Shown piece after piece: positions 17,222-25,212 of a stretch of 59,639 nucleotides of DNA (its first letter is position 1; every line of letters starts with the position of its first letter). The position numbers were made by a program, and so were the translations under genes. Origin of the DNA: an uncultured Dialister sp. GTDB lineage: Bacteria > Bacillota > Negativicutes > Veillonellales > Dialisteraceae. The notes below the pieces were generated by a model. The model worked only from the letters and a program-made list of their open reading frames with translations, searched no databases and was not told where the DNA came from. The stretch is from contig CAKPQG010000014.1 in the NCBI GenBank assembly GCA_934178345.1, positions 1 to 59,639 on the forward strand. Direction: 5' to 3'.

Positions 17222-17806
17222 GAAATGGTTTGACTCCTTTGGAAAATGGGGGAAGGATTCAGGGTTGGCTCATGGGGCGTATCGTCCCGTGATTGCATGC
17301 GAAAGAAGGGGAGCGGGTTCTATAGGTTCAAGAGGTTCCATAGGGTTGATACGGCGCATAAAATTACGAAAGCGCCGCGGAAAATTGAAACCAGCGGTTT
17401 TCTCGTATCGCCAACCTAATCCCTAGCTACTAATCCCTAGCTACCAGTCACTAGTCCCTAGTCACCAGCTACTAATCACCAGAAAGCAGAAGCGAGAAAC
17501 GAGCGTTTGCATCTTCTCGTTTCTCGCTTTTGTGATTTCCAGAGAATAGGGATTACGCTGCGAATCCTGAACCTATCAACCTGAAGTTTGAAAGCAGGGA
17601 TGAGTAGCTAGGGATTAGGGATTAGGAGTGACTAGTGACTGGTGACTAGTGACTTGAATACCGCTTTCGGGCATCGCCCTATTTATACTCTGCGGCGAAG
17701 CCGCCACCTTCATTCCTAATTCCTAATTCCTCATTCCTAATTTATGCGAAGCTTTCATCCCCAATCAAAGGGCGGCACGCCCCACGGGCTAACCCTGCAC
17801 TCTCAA
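17222..17806. repeat. Repeat mosaic with hairpin between tctC and tctB
   Basis: 9-bp GGTTC-type repeats (about 17315-17345), TTGAAACCAGCGG, GACT heptads (about 17405-17480), a 14-bp stem (17490-17503 with 17516-17529), further heptads (about 17595-17655), a GCGGCGAAGCCGCC hairpin and CATTC heptads (about 17712-17745). The stem lacks a good T run on the minus strand but could lower tctBA relative to tctC. Confidence 0.8.
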
Positions 17807-18802
17807 TTATTTCGCATACAGCTTAGAAACAACGTTCTTGCAGAAGTCCATCTGTTCTGCGATCATCTGGCCGAGGGCTTTGCTGTCTTTGAAATCAATG
17901 ACCATGCCCGCATTTTCATGGGCTTTCTTGACTTCCGGATCTTCCATGGTCTTCTTGAACGCATCTTCGTAGAACTTGATCACATTGTCCGGGGTGCCCT
18001 TCGGAGCGACGAGCGCACGCGCGGAGCCGTACCATTTATTATAGTAGCCGAGTTCGCCCAAGGTCGGTACATCTGGGAGCTGCGGGTCTCTCTTTTCCGC
18101 ATAGACGCCCAATACTTTCAGCTCTGCGCTGTCGCCTTTGATGAGTTTTGCCACGTCAGCGACTTTCGCACAGGAGAAATCGACTTCGCCCTGACGGAGA
18201 GCGAGGAGCTGGTCAGCCGTTCCGCCATAAGGAACCGCGTTGTATTCAAATTTCGCAGACTGTGCAAGGAGCTGGGCTGCGGTGTGATTCGAAGCCTGCA
18301 CGCCATTCGTAGAGCATTTCAGCTGTCCCGGATTTGCCTGTGCATCCGCAACGAGTTCCTTCAGGCTGTTCCACTTCGCATCCTTCTTGACCACGACGAC
18401 AGCCGTTTCTGTCAGGTGATTGCAGATCGGGACGATGGACTTGTCCGTGAAGGCAGAGCCTTCCATCTGCGCGAGCGTGGTGTAGGTCGGCAGGTTGATG
18501 AAGCCGATGGTCTGTCCGTCCGGCTTGGATTTTGCAAGCTCCGTCCAGCCGATCTTGCCGTCAGCGCCCGGTTTATTTTCGATGACGAGTGTCTGCCCGA
18601 CATATTTCTTCGCGCTGTTCGTCAAGAGACGCGCGCCGGTGTCCGTGCCGGAGCCCGCCTTGTACGCCACGATGACCTTGACGTCCTTTGTTGGTTTCCA
18701 CGCAGCGTCGCCTGCGGCTTTCTTGTCTTTGTTTCCGCAGCCGGCGAAAAGAATGCCTGCGGAAAGAACTGCGACACCGAGCAATGCCAGTTTCTTATTC
18801 AT
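17807..18802 (-). CDS. tctC: Tripartite tricarboxylate transporter, extracytoplasmic binding lipoprotein
   Basis: A 331-residue TctC/Bug-family binding protein with signal peptide and lipobox ILFAGC (Cys about 21), then KVIVAYKAGSGTDTGARLL, VIENKPGADGKIGWTELA and the PDVPTLGELGY signature near residue 235, all typical. It captures the carboxylate for TctAB. It is the first gene of the transcript, as usual. AAGGAGG precedes ATG 18802. The long gap before tctB, with a strong hairpin, fits the need for more binding protein than permease. Confidence 0.95.
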   Translation of the reverse strand: MNKKLALLGVAVLSAGILFAGCGNKDKKAAGDAAWKPTKDVKVIVAYKAGSGTDTGARLLTNSAKKYVGQTLVIENKPGADGKIGWTELAKSKPDGQTIGFINLPTYTTLAQMEGSAFTDKSIVPICNHLTETAVVVVKKDAKWNSLKELVADAQANPGQLKCSTNGVQASNHTAAQLLAQSAKFEYNAVPYGGTADQLLALRQGEVDFSCAKVADVAKLIKGDSAELKVLGVYAEKRDPQLPDVPTLGELGYYNKWYGSARALVAPKGTPDNVIKFYEDAFKKTMEDPEVKKAHENAGMVIDFKDSKALGQMIAEQMDFCKNVVSKLYAK

Positions 18803-18913
18803 AGGTTTCCTCCTTGCATCTTCCGAGATGCTCTCTCAAAATCGTGCAAGAGGATAGTCCGTCTTTCTGAAGGCTTCATCGCCCCTCTATTCTGTTGCAC
18901 GTTTATCAGAAAT

Positions 18914-18942
18914 ATTTTATCATTCTGTTTTTTCGTAAACAA
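18914..18942 (-). promoter_or_regulatory. Probable tctC promoter
   Basis: TTGTTT, 17-bp spacer, TAAAAT on the minus strand. The leader is about 110 nt. Confidence 0.45.
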
Positions 18943-18949
18943 CAGGTAA

Positions 18950-19407
18950 AGTGCTCGTAAAGCGTTTATTGAACAAGTATATGCTTGTTATTTGCGTTTA
19001 CTCGTGTCGAAGGCGGTGTATATGAATGAAAGGCATTGAAGTCATAAGATGACTTCGAAAATCGGTATAGAACAGGTGCAAGGTTAGCCCTTGGGGCGTG
19101 GCATCCTTTGATTCCGGTTGAAAGCTTCGCTTGCATGAAAAATGAGAAATGGTAGTGCAGCGCATAAAAACAGGGAGGCGCGCGGAGTATAAAAATAATG
19201 GCGATGCCCTGAGCTGGCATTCCAGTCACTAGTCACGAGTCACCAGTCACTTGAATACTACTTTCGGGCATCGCCACCATCTATACTCCGCGGCGCTTCT
19301 ATATTTTTATGCGCCGCACCTTCATTCCTCATTCCTCATTCCTCATTCGAGCAAAGCTTTCTTCCACAATCAAGGGGCAGCCCCCCCTAAGGGCTACCCC
19401 TCTATCC
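18950..19407. repeat. Repeat mosaic between tctC and mntP
   Basis: Module in reverse order: GGTTAGCCCTTGGGGCG (about 19082), CAAGCGAAGC words, a GCGCGC hairpin, GACT heptads (about 19226-19255), TTCGGGCATCGCC, a GCGGCGC hairpin and CATTC heptads (about 19322-19350). No gene seen. Confidence 0.75.
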
Positions 19408-19977
19408 TCACGCGCCGAAGAAGATCTCCAGCCCGATCCCGATGAGGATCGCGCCGCCTAAGATGGTCGCCTTATCCGCGAGCTTCATACCGAAGCGTTT
19501 CCCGAGGAAGAGCCCTGCGATGCAGATGGCGAAGGTCACGATGCCGATGATGATACTTGCGAGCATCGCTTTGGCGAAGGGGTACTCCGCCAAGGCGAAA
19601 CCAACGGAGAGCGCGTCCATGGAGGTCGCGAGCCCCTGGATCAGCAGGTAGCGGAAGCCCACGCTGACTTTGACGTCCTCTTCTTCTCCAGAGAGACCGT
19701 CCCGGATCATGAGCCCGCCGATGGCGACGAGCAGGACCAGCGCCGCCCATGGCACGAGCGGGAGCAGGACCTGAAAAAGATCAACGACCCAGTTCACACA
19801 CACCCAGCCTGCCATCGGCATCAGCCACTGGAAGAAGCCGAAGGTCCCCGCGATGAGACACATGGTGCGGAGGCGGAGGAAATGATTCGCAAGACCATTC
19901 GCAAGCGAGACGGAAAAGGCGTCCATCGCAAGTCCCACGCCGAGCAGGACGCTGTTCAAAATAAATAAACCACTCAT
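19408..19977 (-). CDS. mntP: Manganese efflux pump MntP
   Basis: A 189-residue DUF204 protein with six membrane segments in two repeated halves, exporting Mn2+. Each half has its signature: GVGLAMDAFSVSLANG (about 13-28) and GLATSMDALSVGFALAEYP (about 114-132), with the conserved Asp residues of the metal path. GGGGAGATAAAA precedes the ATG. A manganese-sensing yybP-ykoY riboswitch lies directly upstream, which agrees with the function. Confidence 0.95.
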   Translation of the reverse strand: MSGLFILNSVLLGVGLAMDAFSVSLANGLANHFLRLRTMCLIAGTFGFFQWLMPMAGWVCVNWVVDLFQVLLPLVPWAALVLLVAIGGLMIRDGLSGEEEDVKVSVGFRYLLIQGLATSMDALSVGFALAEYPFAKAMLASIIIGIVTFAICIAGLFLGKRFGMKLADKATILGGAILIGIGLEIFFGA

Positions 19978-20070
19978 TTTTATCTCCCCGAAATGAAATT
20001 GGCGGTGCGGCTTAGCCGAAAGGGATGCGTGACCAGTCTCTCATGGTCATTTCAAGCGCTTTCTTCCCAC

Positions 20071-20255
20071 GAAAAAAAGACCCCGCGCACAGCTTAAGGA
20101 AGCACTGTTTCCATCGTTGCTAGATGGAATCAGCGTTTCCTTAAAACTATACACGTGAGTCTCGCATTTTAAAGCAAGCCAGGCAGGATGTACGGGTCAC
20201 TGCCAGTATGTTGACGGGCTCCACCGAAGTGGCTGCTACTCCCTCACTTATTTGA
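20071..20255 (-). promoter_or_regulatory. yybP-ykoY manganese riboswitch with interrupted terminator
   Basis: The aptamer (20155-20247) has P1 GTGAG/CTCAC, GAGGGAGTAGC and CGTCAACATACTGG, as in the Mn2+ class. The expression platform is a terminator whose 5' arm AGACTC-A-CGTGTATAG (20145-20160 region) includes the 3' strand of P1, and whose 3' arm CTGTGCGCGGGGTCT ends in seven T (20072-20093). The two arms pair over 15 bp with one bulged A. A 43-bp MITE-A now fills the hairpin loop. Mn2+ binding would hold P1 and prevent the terminator, turning mntP on. Confidence 0.93.
20098..20140. mobile_element. Short MITE-A (43 bp) inside the riboswitch terminator loop
   Basis: Ends GGAAGCACTG and CAGCGTTTCC; TTAA is duplicated at 20094-20097 and 20141-20144. 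Being self-complementary, it lengthens the terminator hairpin and does not break it. Confidence 0.85.
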
Positions 20256-20257
20256 GA

Positions 20258-20286
20258 ATGATAGCATGAAAAGCATCCAGTGTCAA
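20258..20286 (-). promoter_or_regulatory. Promoter of the mntP riboswitch
   Basis: TTGACA, 17-bp spacer, TATCAT; start just before the aptamer. Confidence 0.8.
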
Positions 20287-20289
20287 AGG

Positions 20290-20455
20290 GTTGGGAAGTG
20301 ACTAGTGACTAGTGACTGGTGACTGAAATGCAGCCTTTGCCATCTCTATTGCCTCATCAGAACCCGGTGAACTTCTTTGGTAATGAAATCAATGGGCAAT
20401 CTACTCGATGAGTGAATCCTAGTCCCTAGCCACCAGTCACTAGCCACTCATCCCC
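20290..20455. repeat. Heptad tract downstream of the HAD phosphatase gene
   Basis: GACT heptads at about 20297-20325 and, in the other orientation, about 20425-20450, flanking a GAACCCGGTGAAC unit. Confidence 0.75.
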
Positions 20456-21175
20456 TCACATGTCTCTTCGGATGATGGAAAGGACGTCCTCCCAATCCCC
20501 AAACTGATACGGCGTCATCTGGTCAAGCTGCTTGCGGTCGGCATCAGAGTAGCGGTCATGGAGAACAGCGAAGTCGATGCCGGCATTTCTTGCCGCGGTC
20601 GCACCCGCCAGCGAATCCTCGAAGATGAAGCATTCTTCTTTGGAAAGACCCATGTCCCCCAGCACTTTGAGGTAGATGGCCGGGCTTGGCTTGATTTCCG
20701 GCGCGTCTTCCTGCGTGTAAATCCTCGTGAAGCAGGAATCAAGCGGTGCTTTGCCACGGATATTTTTATTTTCCTTCCGATATACCTCCATATTGCCGCG
20801 GCGCGTGGTGCTGGCGATCACGAGTGTCTTCCCGTCTTCCTTGAAAGCATGGAGTACCTCTGGTGCGCCCGGCTTGTAGTCCACGATCTCTTTCAGGAAA
20901 TGCTGCGCTATGCGGTAACGCTCCTGTAGAATGTCCTCGGCCTGCCATGCGGAGGCATACGTTTTCCCCAGATCCTCGCAGTAAGAAAGATACGGTTTCT
21001 CCGCATCCCGATGCTCCTTCAGAAAACGCTCTCTTCTCTGCTGGACATCGCCCTCTGCCATGGCAGACCCGCCAAGCGTTTGGATCAGCTGAAGATCCAC
21101 CTGATTCCACACGCCGACGGAATCGATCAGCGTCCCGTCCATATCAAAAATGATCGTCGACTTGTTTTCAAACAT
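20456..21175 (-). CDS. HAD-superfamily phosphatase (beta-phosphoglucomutase-like)
   Basis: A 239-residue haloacid-dehalogenase hydrolase. Motif I is FDMDGTLIDS (nucleophile Asp11), the helical cap spans about 16-85, motif II is in VIASTTRRG, motif III includes the Lys of EIKPSPAIYL, and motif IV is FEDSLAGATAARNAG. This arrangement is the subclass I, beta-PGM/GPH-like group. The substrate is unknown. It follows the cupin gene by 9 bp with AAGGAG between, so the two form an operon. The stop is just before a GATGAGTGGC heptad start. Confidence 0.88.
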   Translation of the reverse strand: MFENKSTIIFDMDGTLIDSVGVWNQVDLQLIQTLGGSAMAEGDVQQRRERFLKEHRDAEKPYLSYCEDLGKTYASAWQAEDILQERYRIAQHFLKEIVDYKPGAPEVLHAFKEDGKTLVIASTTRRGNMEVYRKENKNIRGKAPLDSCFTRIYTQEDAPEIKPSPAIYLKVLGDMGLSKEECFIFEDSLAGATAARNAGIDFAVLHDRYSDADRKQLDQMTPYQFGDWEDVLSIIRRDM

Positions 21176-21184
21176 ACATACTCC

Positions 21185-21625
21185 TTACTTCTTCAAGAAT
21201 TTTTCGATGTCCGGATTCCGTTTGAGCGCGCAGAGCTCTTCTTCCGTCGGATAGACGGGGATGTCGCGGTCATGATTCACGAGGCAGAGGAAGCCCAGGA
21301 TGTCTCCTGCGTCCGCGCGAAACTGATGCCACTGCCATGGCGGGATGGTGATGAAATCCCCTTCCCTGACTTCATGCACATCACTTCCAAGAAGCGCATG
21401 GCCTTTCCCTTTGAAAATCAAAACGACATGCATGTGCTCATGCTTTTCCAGCGAAGAGAAGCCATCCTTCTCCACCTGAAAATAACGGAACTGCACGGGA
21501 AGGTCGGCTTCATTATCAAAGAGGATCTGCTTCGTCACATCGCGAAAGACCCCGGGATTTTCTTTATATATATGAGGCGTGATGCCCTCCCAGCCATTCG
21601 GCTGGCTGTGAAATTTATGGATCAT
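21185..21625 (-). CDS. Small cupin-domain protein
   Basis: A 146-residue single-domain cupin. The metal motif 1 appears as KHEHMHVVLIFKGKGH and motif 2 as PPWQWHQFRA, with His residues in the usual places. The core resembles the AraC-type cupin without any helix-turn-helix. It could bind a sugar or small metabolite and perhaps act as an isomerase or a binding protein. It is first in a two-gene operon with the HAD phosphatase, which suggests a minor carbohydrate step. AAGGAGG precedes the ATG. Confidence 0.8.
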   Translation of the reverse strand: MIHKFHSQPNGWEGITPHIYKENPGVFRDVTKQILFDNEADLPVQFRYFQVEKDGFSSLEKHEHMHVVLIFKGKGHALLGSDVHEVREGDFITIPPWQWHQFRADAGDILGFLCLVNHDRDIPVYPTEEELCALKRNPDIEKFLKK

Positions 21626-21629
21626 GGAT

Positions 21630-21911
21630 GTCCTCCTTATGGAATGGGTTCGGGGTTGGCCCGTGGGGCGTGATGCTCTTTGATTGCGGCTGAAAGAGGT
21701 TCAGCGGGTTCAACAGGTTCAGAAGGTTCAACGGTGGTGGTGCGGCGCATAAAAATATGGAAGCGCCGCGGAGTATAGATGGTGGCGATGTCCGAAGGTG
21801 GCATTTCAGTCACTAGTCACCAGTCACTAGTCACTCGAGGCTCCTAATCCCTAGCTACAAGTCCCAAGTCACCAGTCACTAGCTACCAGTCACTTATCCC
21901 CGGCCTTCTAC
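21630..21911. repeat. Repeat mosaic between hypE and the cupin gene
   Basis: 9-bp GGTTCAACA repeats (about 21692-21735), a GCGGCGC hairpin (about 21742-21775), GACT and GATTA heptads (about 21805-21897). Confidence 0.85.
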
Positions 21912-22895
21912 TCAGCAAATCCTCGGCAGTCCCTCTCCCCGAAGCGGAAGGATGCGGCGGCATCCGCCGTAGAGCGTCTCGAGATGCACGCCGCTGCCCA
22001 TGCTGACACGCCCGATCTCTTCGGCCTCTTTCCCATAGGGGAGCGCGCGGAGGATGCGAAGCGCCGTCTCTGCCTCGGCGGCGGGGAGCGCGATCAGCAT
22101 CTTGCCTTCGTTCCCCATCGTCAGCGGGTCAAGCCCAAGGATGCCGGAGAGCGCTTTGATTTCCTCTCTGACCGGCAGCGCCTCTTCGGAGAGCGTGATA
22201 GAAACGCCGGAGACTGCTGCCAGCTCATTGGCAACGGTCGCCAGCCCCCCTCTCGTGATGTCGCGAATGGTATGGACAGGCAGCTTCGCCGCCAGAAGGG
22301 CTTCCACCAGATGATTCAGAGGCGCGCAGTCGCTCACAAGCGTCGTCTTCATCTGCATGCGCTCCGTGAGGATGACGGCATGATGGTCGCCCAGCGTCCC
22401 AGTGACGAGGATCACATCGCCATCGTGAAGATTTCCTGCGGAGATCTCACAGTCCGGCGCGCGATCGCCGAGACCCGCGGTATTGATGTAAAGACCGCCC
22501 TTCCCTTCGATGACCTTTGTATCACCGGCCACGATCGTGACGCCCGCCTCCTTCGCCGTCTCTGCCATAGAGCGGACGATCGGCTCCAATACATCGGTGG
22601 AAAGTCCCGTCTCGAGGATGAAGCCCGCCGTCAGGTAGAGGGGCCTTGCCCCCATCGAGGCCAGATCATTCACCGTCCCGCAGACAGAAAGCCGTCCGAT
22701 GTCGCCGCCCGGAAAGAAGAGCGGCGACACCACGAAGCTGTCCGTCGTCATGACCGGCACGCCGGAGAGCGGCGGTAGCACCGCACCGTCTTCCATGCGG
22801 TCTAAGATGGGATTTGTCAGGTATTTGGCAAAGAGAGAAGAAATCAGCTTCCCCGTCTCCTCGCCGCCGCTCCCGTGGCGAAGTTCGATATTCAT
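21912..22895 (-). CDS. hypE: Hydrogenase maturation protein HypE
   Basis: A 327-residue PurM/AIR-synthase-fold enzyme. It accepts a carbamoyl group from HypF on its C-terminal cysteine and dehydrates it to thiocyanate, the source of the hydrogenase cyanide ligands. The essential C-terminus PRIC is intact. The N-terminal HGSGGEETGKLI, VSPLFFPGGDIGRLSVCGTVNDLASMGA and DITRGGLATVANE segments are diagnostic. It is last in the hyp series. AAGGAGC precedes the ATG. A repeat tract of about 420 bp separates it from hypD. Confidence 0.97.
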   Translation of the reverse strand: MNIELRHGSGGEETGKLISSLFAKYLTNPILDRMEDGAVLPPLSGVPVMTTDSFVVSPLFFPGGDIGRLSVCGTVNDLASMGARPLYLTAGFILETGLSTDVLEPIVRSMAETAKEAGVTIVAGDTKVIEGKGGLYINTAGLGDRAPDCEISAGNLHDGDVILVTGTLGDHHAVILTERMQMKTTLVSDCAPLNHLVEALLAAKLPVHTIRDITRGGLATVANELAAVSGVSITLSEEALPVREEIKALSGILGLDPLTMGNEGKMLIALPAAEAETALRILRALPYGKEAEEIGRVSMGSGVHLETLYGGCRRILPLRGEGLPRIC

Positions 22896-23313
22896 AAATA
22901 GATGCTCCTTGTTGATTGATCGTTGGTTGGAAATAGGTTTAAGGGTTCAGGGTTAGCCCGCGGGGCGTATCGCCCTTTGATTGCGGGTGAAAGTTCTACT
23001 CTCTAGTTAGGAGTGAGGAATGAGGAATGAGGAGTGAGGAGTGGTGGTGCGGCGCAAAAATTATGAAGCGCCACGGAATTTTGATAGCGCTTCGCTCCGT
23101 CGTCATTTCGAGCGCAGCCGAGAAATCTCTATAGCAGAACGCTCATTGCCTGATGTGCGACAGCACCAAGACATCGTTTTTCCCCAGCGCATACACGCTG
23201 ATTCCCGCAGTGCAGTAGAGATCCCTCGGCTACGCTCGGGATGACGATGCTGGAGAATCCTAATCCCTAGTCACCAGTCACTAGTCACTAGTCACCAGCC
23301 ACCAGTCACCAAC
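22896..23313. repeat. Repeat mosaic between hypD and hypE
   Basis: GGGTTAGCCCGCGGGGCG, GAGTGAG heptads (about 23005-23042), a complete family C element (23101-23246), and GACT heptads (about 23265-23310) that run to within a few bases of the hypD stop. Confidence 0.85.
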
Positions 23314-24348
23314 TCACTTCTCTCGATAGGTGATGCAGCAGGCACCCTCGGAGGAAACCATACAGGCACCGACGGGATGCTCGGGCGTGCAGGCGCGGCC
23401 GAAACAGGGGCATTCTTCGCTCGTGATGCGGCCCGTCAGGACATCGCCGCAGCGACAGCCGGCGGGCATCCTGTCTTCTACGAGTCCCCGGCTGCCCGCA
23501 TCGAGCGCGCGGTATTTCTCCCGCAGATAAAGCCCGGAGCCTGCGATCGTCCCAAGACCGCGCCACACGGCATCCCCCGGCGTGAAAACGTCCGCAAGAA
23601 GAGACAGCGCCTTCGGATTTCCCTCTTCCGTCACGACACTCGGGTACTCATTCCAAAGTCCCCTCTTTTTCTGCGAAGCCGCCAGCACGAGACGCGTCAG
23701 CGCACGCAGAAGGTCCGCAGGCGAGAAACCGCCGATCACCATGGTCTCTCCTGTTTCTTCTGCGAGCTTTCTGAAGGGACGGCTTCCCGTGATGACGGCG
23801 ACATGGCCGGGGCAGAGGAAACCATCGATGTGGCTTTCCCTCGAAATCAGCGACATCGCCCCCGGCATCGTTTTGAGCGCCGTCAAGAAACGGACATTCG
23901 GGATGTGCTCTTCATAGGCGCGCTGAATGAGATCCGCCCAGACAGGTGCCGTCGTCTCAAAACCAACGGCGGCGAGGATGAAGGTCGTCTCGCGATCGGC
24001 GGCCGCCTTGGCAAGTACATCTTCCGGATTATAGAAGAAATCAACGCGCCCGCCCCTGTCGCGCGCACCGGAGAGTGACATCCGGCTGCCCGGGACGGCG
24101 AGGAGATCACCGAAAGCCATCACCTGACACCCCGGGGTGAGTGCATAGCGGACGAGCTTATCGATGTAGGATGTCGGTGTCACGCACACCGGACAGCCCG
24201 GCCCCGAGAGGAAGGTGATCTGCGGCGGGAGCATCTGACGGATGCCCGAACGGTACAGCGCGGAGGTATGCGTCCCGCACACCTCCATGAGTGTCAGCGG
24301 CGGCCCGTCGTAGCGGGCAAGCCAGCGGGCAAGTTTGCGTTCTTCCAT
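23314..24348 (-). CDS. hypD: Hydrogenase maturation protein HypD
   Basis: A 344-residue [4Fe-4S] scaffold protein on which, with HypC, the Fe(CN)2CO unit is assembled. Seen are MEVCGTHTSALYRSGIR (about 22-38), FLSGPGCPVCVTP (redox cysteines), and the C-terminal cluster ligands CRCGDVLTGRITSEECPCFGRAC. Length is usual for the family. AAAGGAG precedes the ATG. It pairs with hypC upstream across a 200-bp repeat tract. Confidence 0.97.
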   Translation of the reverse strand: MEERKLARWLARYDGPPLTLMEVCGTHTSALYRSGIRQMLPPQITFLSGPGCPVCVTPTSYIDKLVRYALTPGCQVMAFGDLLAVPGSRMSLSGARDRGGRVDFFYNPEDVLAKAAADRETTFILAAVGFETTAPVWADLIQRAYEEHIPNVRFLTALKTMPGAMSLISRESHIDGFLCPGHVAVITGSRPFRKLAEETGETMVIGGFSPADLLRALTRLVLAASQKKRGLWNEYPSVVTEEGNPKALSLLADVFTPGDAVWRGLGTIAGSGLYLREKYRALDAGSRGLVEDRMPAGCRCGDVLTGRITSEECPCFGRACTPEHPVGACMVSSEGACCITYREK

Positions 24349-24553
24349 AAAAGGCTCCTTTGAGAAATAGGGGGAAAGGGTTCGAGGTTCAAGGTTCAGG
24401 GTTCAGGGTTCAGGGTTGTGGTGGCGGCTTCGCCGCAGTATAAATCTGGCGATGCCCGAAAGTCGTATTCAAGTCACCAGTCACTTGAGACTCCTAATCC
24501 CTAGCTACTAATCCCTAGCTACCAGTCACCAGTCACTAGACACTAGTCACCAG
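24349..24553. repeat. Repeat mosaic between hypC and hypD
   Basis: CTGAA heptads (about 24388-24418), GGCGGCTTCGCCGC hairpin, GACT/GATTA heptads (about 24473-24556) that include the hypC stop codon. Confidence 0.85.
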
Positions 24554-24766
24554 TCACTCCTCCCCAATCTCCTTGAACAGTGCGATCCAGTCCTTTGCCT
24601 CGTCCTTTTTCACGATCTGGATCGCCATACCAGCGTGGACGAGGACGTAGTCACCGAGCTTTGCTGGCACCATGGAGAGGTTCACACGGACCTCTGAGCC
24701 GGAGAAATCGACCATGCCATGCGTGCCTTCGATGGAGACGACGCGGCCGGGATATGCTACACACAT
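24554..24766 (-). CDS. hypC: Hydrogenase maturation chaperone HypC
   Basis: A 70-residue HypC/HupF OB-fold protein that carries the Fe(CN)2CO unit to the large subunit with HypD. The N-terminal MCVAYPGRV supplies the essential Cys2 (after Met removal), and DYVLVHAGMAIQ is the family motif. Only one HypC-type gene is present. The TGA stop is inside a GACT heptad. AAAGGAGC precedes the ATG. Confidence 0.96.
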   Translation of the reverse strand: MCVAYPGRVVSIEGTHGMVDFSGSEVRVNLSMVPAKLGDYVLVHAGMAIQIVKKDEAKDWIALFKEIGEE

Positions 24767-25212
24767 AGGGATGCTCCTTTCGAAAATATAGGGTTCAGGT
24801 TGGTGGGTTCAGGGTTCAGGGTTAGCCCGTGAAACGTGCTACCCCTTTGATTGGGAATGAAAGGGTGGGAGCGGGTTCTATGGGTTCAGTGGGTTCAACA
24901 GGTTCAACGGATTTAACGGGGGCGGTGCGGCGCATAAAAATAAAGAAGCGCCGCGAAGTTTTAGAATATATGGTATTTACGAAAGATGAGAAACCTGTGA
25001 ACCTTTTGAACCTCTTAACCTATGAGGATTCATATAAAGGGTAGAAGCTATTTTCTGCTTTCATCCTTCAAGGTTGTGGTGGCGGCTTCGCCGCGAATAT
25101 ATATGGGGTATACCTGCTTGAGACGTTAGACTTGAAGACTAAGAGACTTGAGATGTCAGATGTCTGACCCCTAATCCCTAGTTACTAGTCACTAGCTACC
25201 AGTCACTAGTCA
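24767..25212. repeat. Repeat mosaic between hypF and hypC
   Basis: CTGAA heptads (about 24785-24825), 9-bp GGTTCAACA repeats (about 24865-24915), a GCGGCGC-type hairpin, a GGCGGCTTCGCCGC hairpin (about 25080), GACT heptads (about 25165-25215) including the hypF stop codon. A small open frame here (24829-25044) only translates repeats. Confidence 0.85.
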
